A stretch of 7,100 nt of DNA, taken from contig JBFKOW010000171.1 of assembly GCA_041628615.1 (NCBI GenBank), forward strand, positions 1 through 7,100, in the 5' to 3' direction. The translations under genes were made by a program, and so were the position numbers. Under the pieces are notes generated by a model. That model worked only from the letters and a program-made list of their open reading frames with translations, did not search any database and had not been told where the DNA came from. This document shows, piece by piece, positions 5,454 to 7,100 of the stretch (its first letter is position 1; each line of letters opens with the position of its first letter). The DNA comes from JAMWZF01 sp041628615 (lineage in GTDB: Bacteria; Pseudomonadota; Alphaproteobacteria; Rhodobacterales; Rhodobacteraceae).

Positions 5454-7100
5454 ATGCCCCGTGACGACAAGATGCCCGCCGAGAGCGGCCTGCTGCCCGA
5501 CCTGCTGGCGCTGACCGGGGCCGCCGTGGCGCCGGCCGAGGCGTTGCTGGAGCGTGCGCGGACCGCCGTGGCGGCGCTGGTCACCGGCGCCGACGGCCGC
5601 GTCTCGGGCACCCTGATCGAGACCCACCAGACCGCCGCCCACGGCCTCGCCTGGGTCGCCACCTACGTCGAATCGCTGCGCCAGATGCAGCGCTGGGCCG
5701 AACGGCTCGACGCCGCGGGCAAGCTGACCGAGATCGACCGGCTGATCCTGCAGATCGCGTTCGGCGAATACCTGTCGCAGCTGTCCGGCGGCATCCCGAT
5801 GAGCCAGGGCGAGATCGTCCGGCCGCAGGATCTCGGGCTGACCGGGGACGACGCCGCGGCGCTGCTGACCGAGGCGGTCACCGCCCTGACCGGCCGCGGC
5901 AACACCCAGGCCGCGCGGATGCGCCTCGTCGCGCTGATGCAGGACCAGATGGCCAACGCGATGTTCGGCACCTCCGGGCTCGACGAGGAACTGGAGATGA
6001 TCCGCGACCAGTTCCTGCGCTACGCCCGCGAGAAGGTCGCCCCGGCCGCCCATGACTGGCACCTGAAGGACGAACTGATCCCGATGGAGGTGATCGGGGA
6101 CCTGGCCGAGATGGGCGTCTTCGGCCTGACCATCCCCGAGGAATACGGCGGCTTCGGCCTGTCCAAGGCGTCGATGTGCGTGGTCTCGGAGGAGTTGTCG
6201 CGCGGCTACATCGGCGTCGGCTCGCTCGGCACCCGGTCCGAGATCGCCGCCGAACTGATCCTGTGCGGCGGCACCGAGGACCAGAAGCGCAGGTGGCTGC
6301 CCGGCCTCGCCAGCGGAGAGATCCTGCCCACCGCGGTGTTCACCGAGCCGAACACCGGGTCGGACCTCGGGTCGCTGCGCACGAAGGCGGTCAGGGACGG
6401 CGACGACTGGGTGGTGACCGGCAACAAGACCTGGATCACCCATGCCGCCCGGACCCACGTGATGACCGTGCTGGCCCGCACCGTGCCGGACACCGACGAC
6501 TACCGCGGCCTGAGCATGTTCCTCGCCGAGAAGACCCCCGGCACCGATGCCGAGCCGTGGCGCGACGCGGGCATTTCCGGCGGCGAGATCGAGGTGCTGG
6601 GCTACCGCGGGATGAAGGAATACACCCTCAACTTCGACGGCTTCCGGGTGTCGGGCGAGAACCTGCTCGGCGGCGTCGAGGGCCAGGGCTTCAAGCAGCT
6701 GATGCAGACCTTCGAGAGCGCCCGGATCCAGACCGCCGCCCGCGCCATCGGCGTGGCGCAGAACGCGCTCGACGTGTCGCTGCGCTACGCGCTGGACCGC
6801 AAGCAGTTCGGCAAGGCGCTGATCGAATTCCCGCGCGTCGCCGGCAAGCTGGCGATGATGGCGGTCGAGATCATGGTGGCGCGGCAGCTCACCTACTTCT
6901 CGGCCCGCGAGAAGGACGCCGAGCGGCGCTGCGATCTCGAGGCCGGGATGGCCAAGCTGCTGGGCGCCCGCGTCGCCTGGGCGGCGGCGGACAACGGGCT
7001 GCAGATCCACGGCGGCAACGGCTTCGCGCTGGAATACCAGATCAGCCGGATCCTCTGCGACGCCCGCATCCTCAACATCTTCGAGGGTGCCGCCGAGATC
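5454..7100 (+). CDS. mcd: (2S)-methylsuccinyl-CoA dehydrogenase, 3' end outside window
   Basis: An FAD-dependent acyl-CoA dehydrogenase; 549 codons lie in the window and the frame is open at the right edge. It oxidizes (2S)-methylsuccinyl-CoA to mesaconyl-CoA in the ethylmalonyl-CoA pathway, passing electrons to ETF. Residues 1-175 are a helical extension that ordinary acyl-CoA dehydrogenases (about 380-400 residues) lack, a hallmark of Mcd. The conserved core follows: helical domain from GLDEELEMIRDQF (175-187), IPEEYGGFGLS (227-237), the flavin-contacting FTEPNTGSDLGS (296-307) and KTWITHA (325-331), RKQFGK (449-454), and QIHGGNGF (517-524). Glu544 in NIFEG is in the place of the catalytic base of medium-chain enzymes. 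Only about a dozen residues should be missing at the end. The ATG at 5454 has GGAG (5444-5447) 6 bases upstream. The long extension and nearby mcl1 make Mcd much likelier than a fatty acyl-CoA dehydrogenase. Confidence 0.9.
   Translation, partial: MPRDDKMPAESGLLPDLLALTGAAVAPAEALLERARTAVAALVTGADGRVSGTLIETHQTAAHGLAWVATYVESLRQMQRWAERLDAAGKLTEIDRLILQIAFGEYLSQLSGGIPMSQGEIVRPQDLGLTGDDAAALLTEAVTALTGRGNTQAARMRLVALMQDQMANAMFGTSGLDEELEMIRDQFLRYAREKVAPAAHDWHLKDELIPMEVIGDLAEMGVFGLTIPEEYGGFGLSKASMCVVSEELSRGYIGVGSLGTRSEIAAELILCGGTEDQKRRWLPGLASGEILPTAVFTEPNTGSDLGSLRTKAVRDGDDWVVTGNKTWITHAARTHVMTVLARTVPDTDDYRGLSMFLAEKTPGTDAEPWRDAGISGGEIEVLGYRGMKEYTLNFDGFRVSGENLLGGVEGQGFKQLMQTFESARIQTAARAIGVAQNALDVSLRYALDRKQFGKALIEFPRVAGKLAMMAVEIMVARQLTYFSAREKDAERRCDLEAGMAKLLGARVAWAAADNGLQIHGGNGFALEYQISRILCDARILNIFEGAAEI

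Noticed and set aside
5409..7010. 533-codon open frame on the minus strand
   Set aside because: It is antisense to mcd, whose motifs are unmistakable. Its product is low complexity, full of Gly/Ala/His/Gln, as expected from the G/C third-position bias of the opposite strand.

Overview
This is a very GC-rich window of dense bacterial genes with short spacers. The best fit is an alphaproteobacterium of the Rhodobacterales type (Rhodobacter/Paracoccus/Roseobacter relatives). The main reasons are a malyl-CoA lyase that looks very like Rhodobacter Mcl1, a long methylsuccinyl-CoA dehydrogenase, and strong G/C third-position bias. Almost all genes look like intact chromosomal metabolic genes. I see no insertion sequence, phage gene, CRISPR array, tRNA or rRNA.

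Layout: (1) 1-365, minus strand, the start of a small antibiotic-biosynthesis-monooxygenase (ABM) fold protein that runs off the left edge. (2) 486-1298, plus strand, an alpha/beta hydrolase divergent from it. (3) 1315-3317, minus strand, a two-gene unit in the order dgcN then dgcA. It encodes a DUF1611-family N-acetyltransferase and an enolase-superfamily racemase/dipeptide-epimerase-like enzyme, the pair assigned to D-glutamate catabolism. (4) 3525-4493, plus strand, mcl1, L-malyl-CoA/beta-methylmalyl-CoA lyase, divergent from dgcN across a 207-bp spacer that holds a long inverted repeat. (5) 4533-5297, minus strand, a TauE/SafE (TSUP) membrane transporter convergent with mcl1. (6) 5454 to the right edge, plus strand, an acyl-CoA dehydrogenase with a roughly 175-residue N-terminal extension, best read as (2S)-methylsuccinyl-CoA dehydrogenase, mcd. 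It is divergent from the transporter across a spacer with the only AT-rich stretch in the window and a dyad-symmetric candidate operator.

Functional reading: Mcd and Mcl1 act close together in the ethylmalonyl-CoA pathway for acetyl-CoA assimilation. Mcd makes mesaconyl-CoA from methylsuccinyl-CoA; after hydration, Mcl1 splits beta-methylmalyl-CoA into glyoxylate and propionyl-CoA. DgcN and DgcA would acetylate D-glutamate and convert the product to N-acetyl-L-glutamate, feeding D-amino acid carbon and nitrogen into central metabolism. The transporter's substrate and any link to the pathway are unknown.

I see no clear evidence of a wholly new system. The most worthwhile leads are the two regulatory dyads upstream of mcl1 and mcd, the substrate question for DgcA, and the transporter lying between the two pathway genes.
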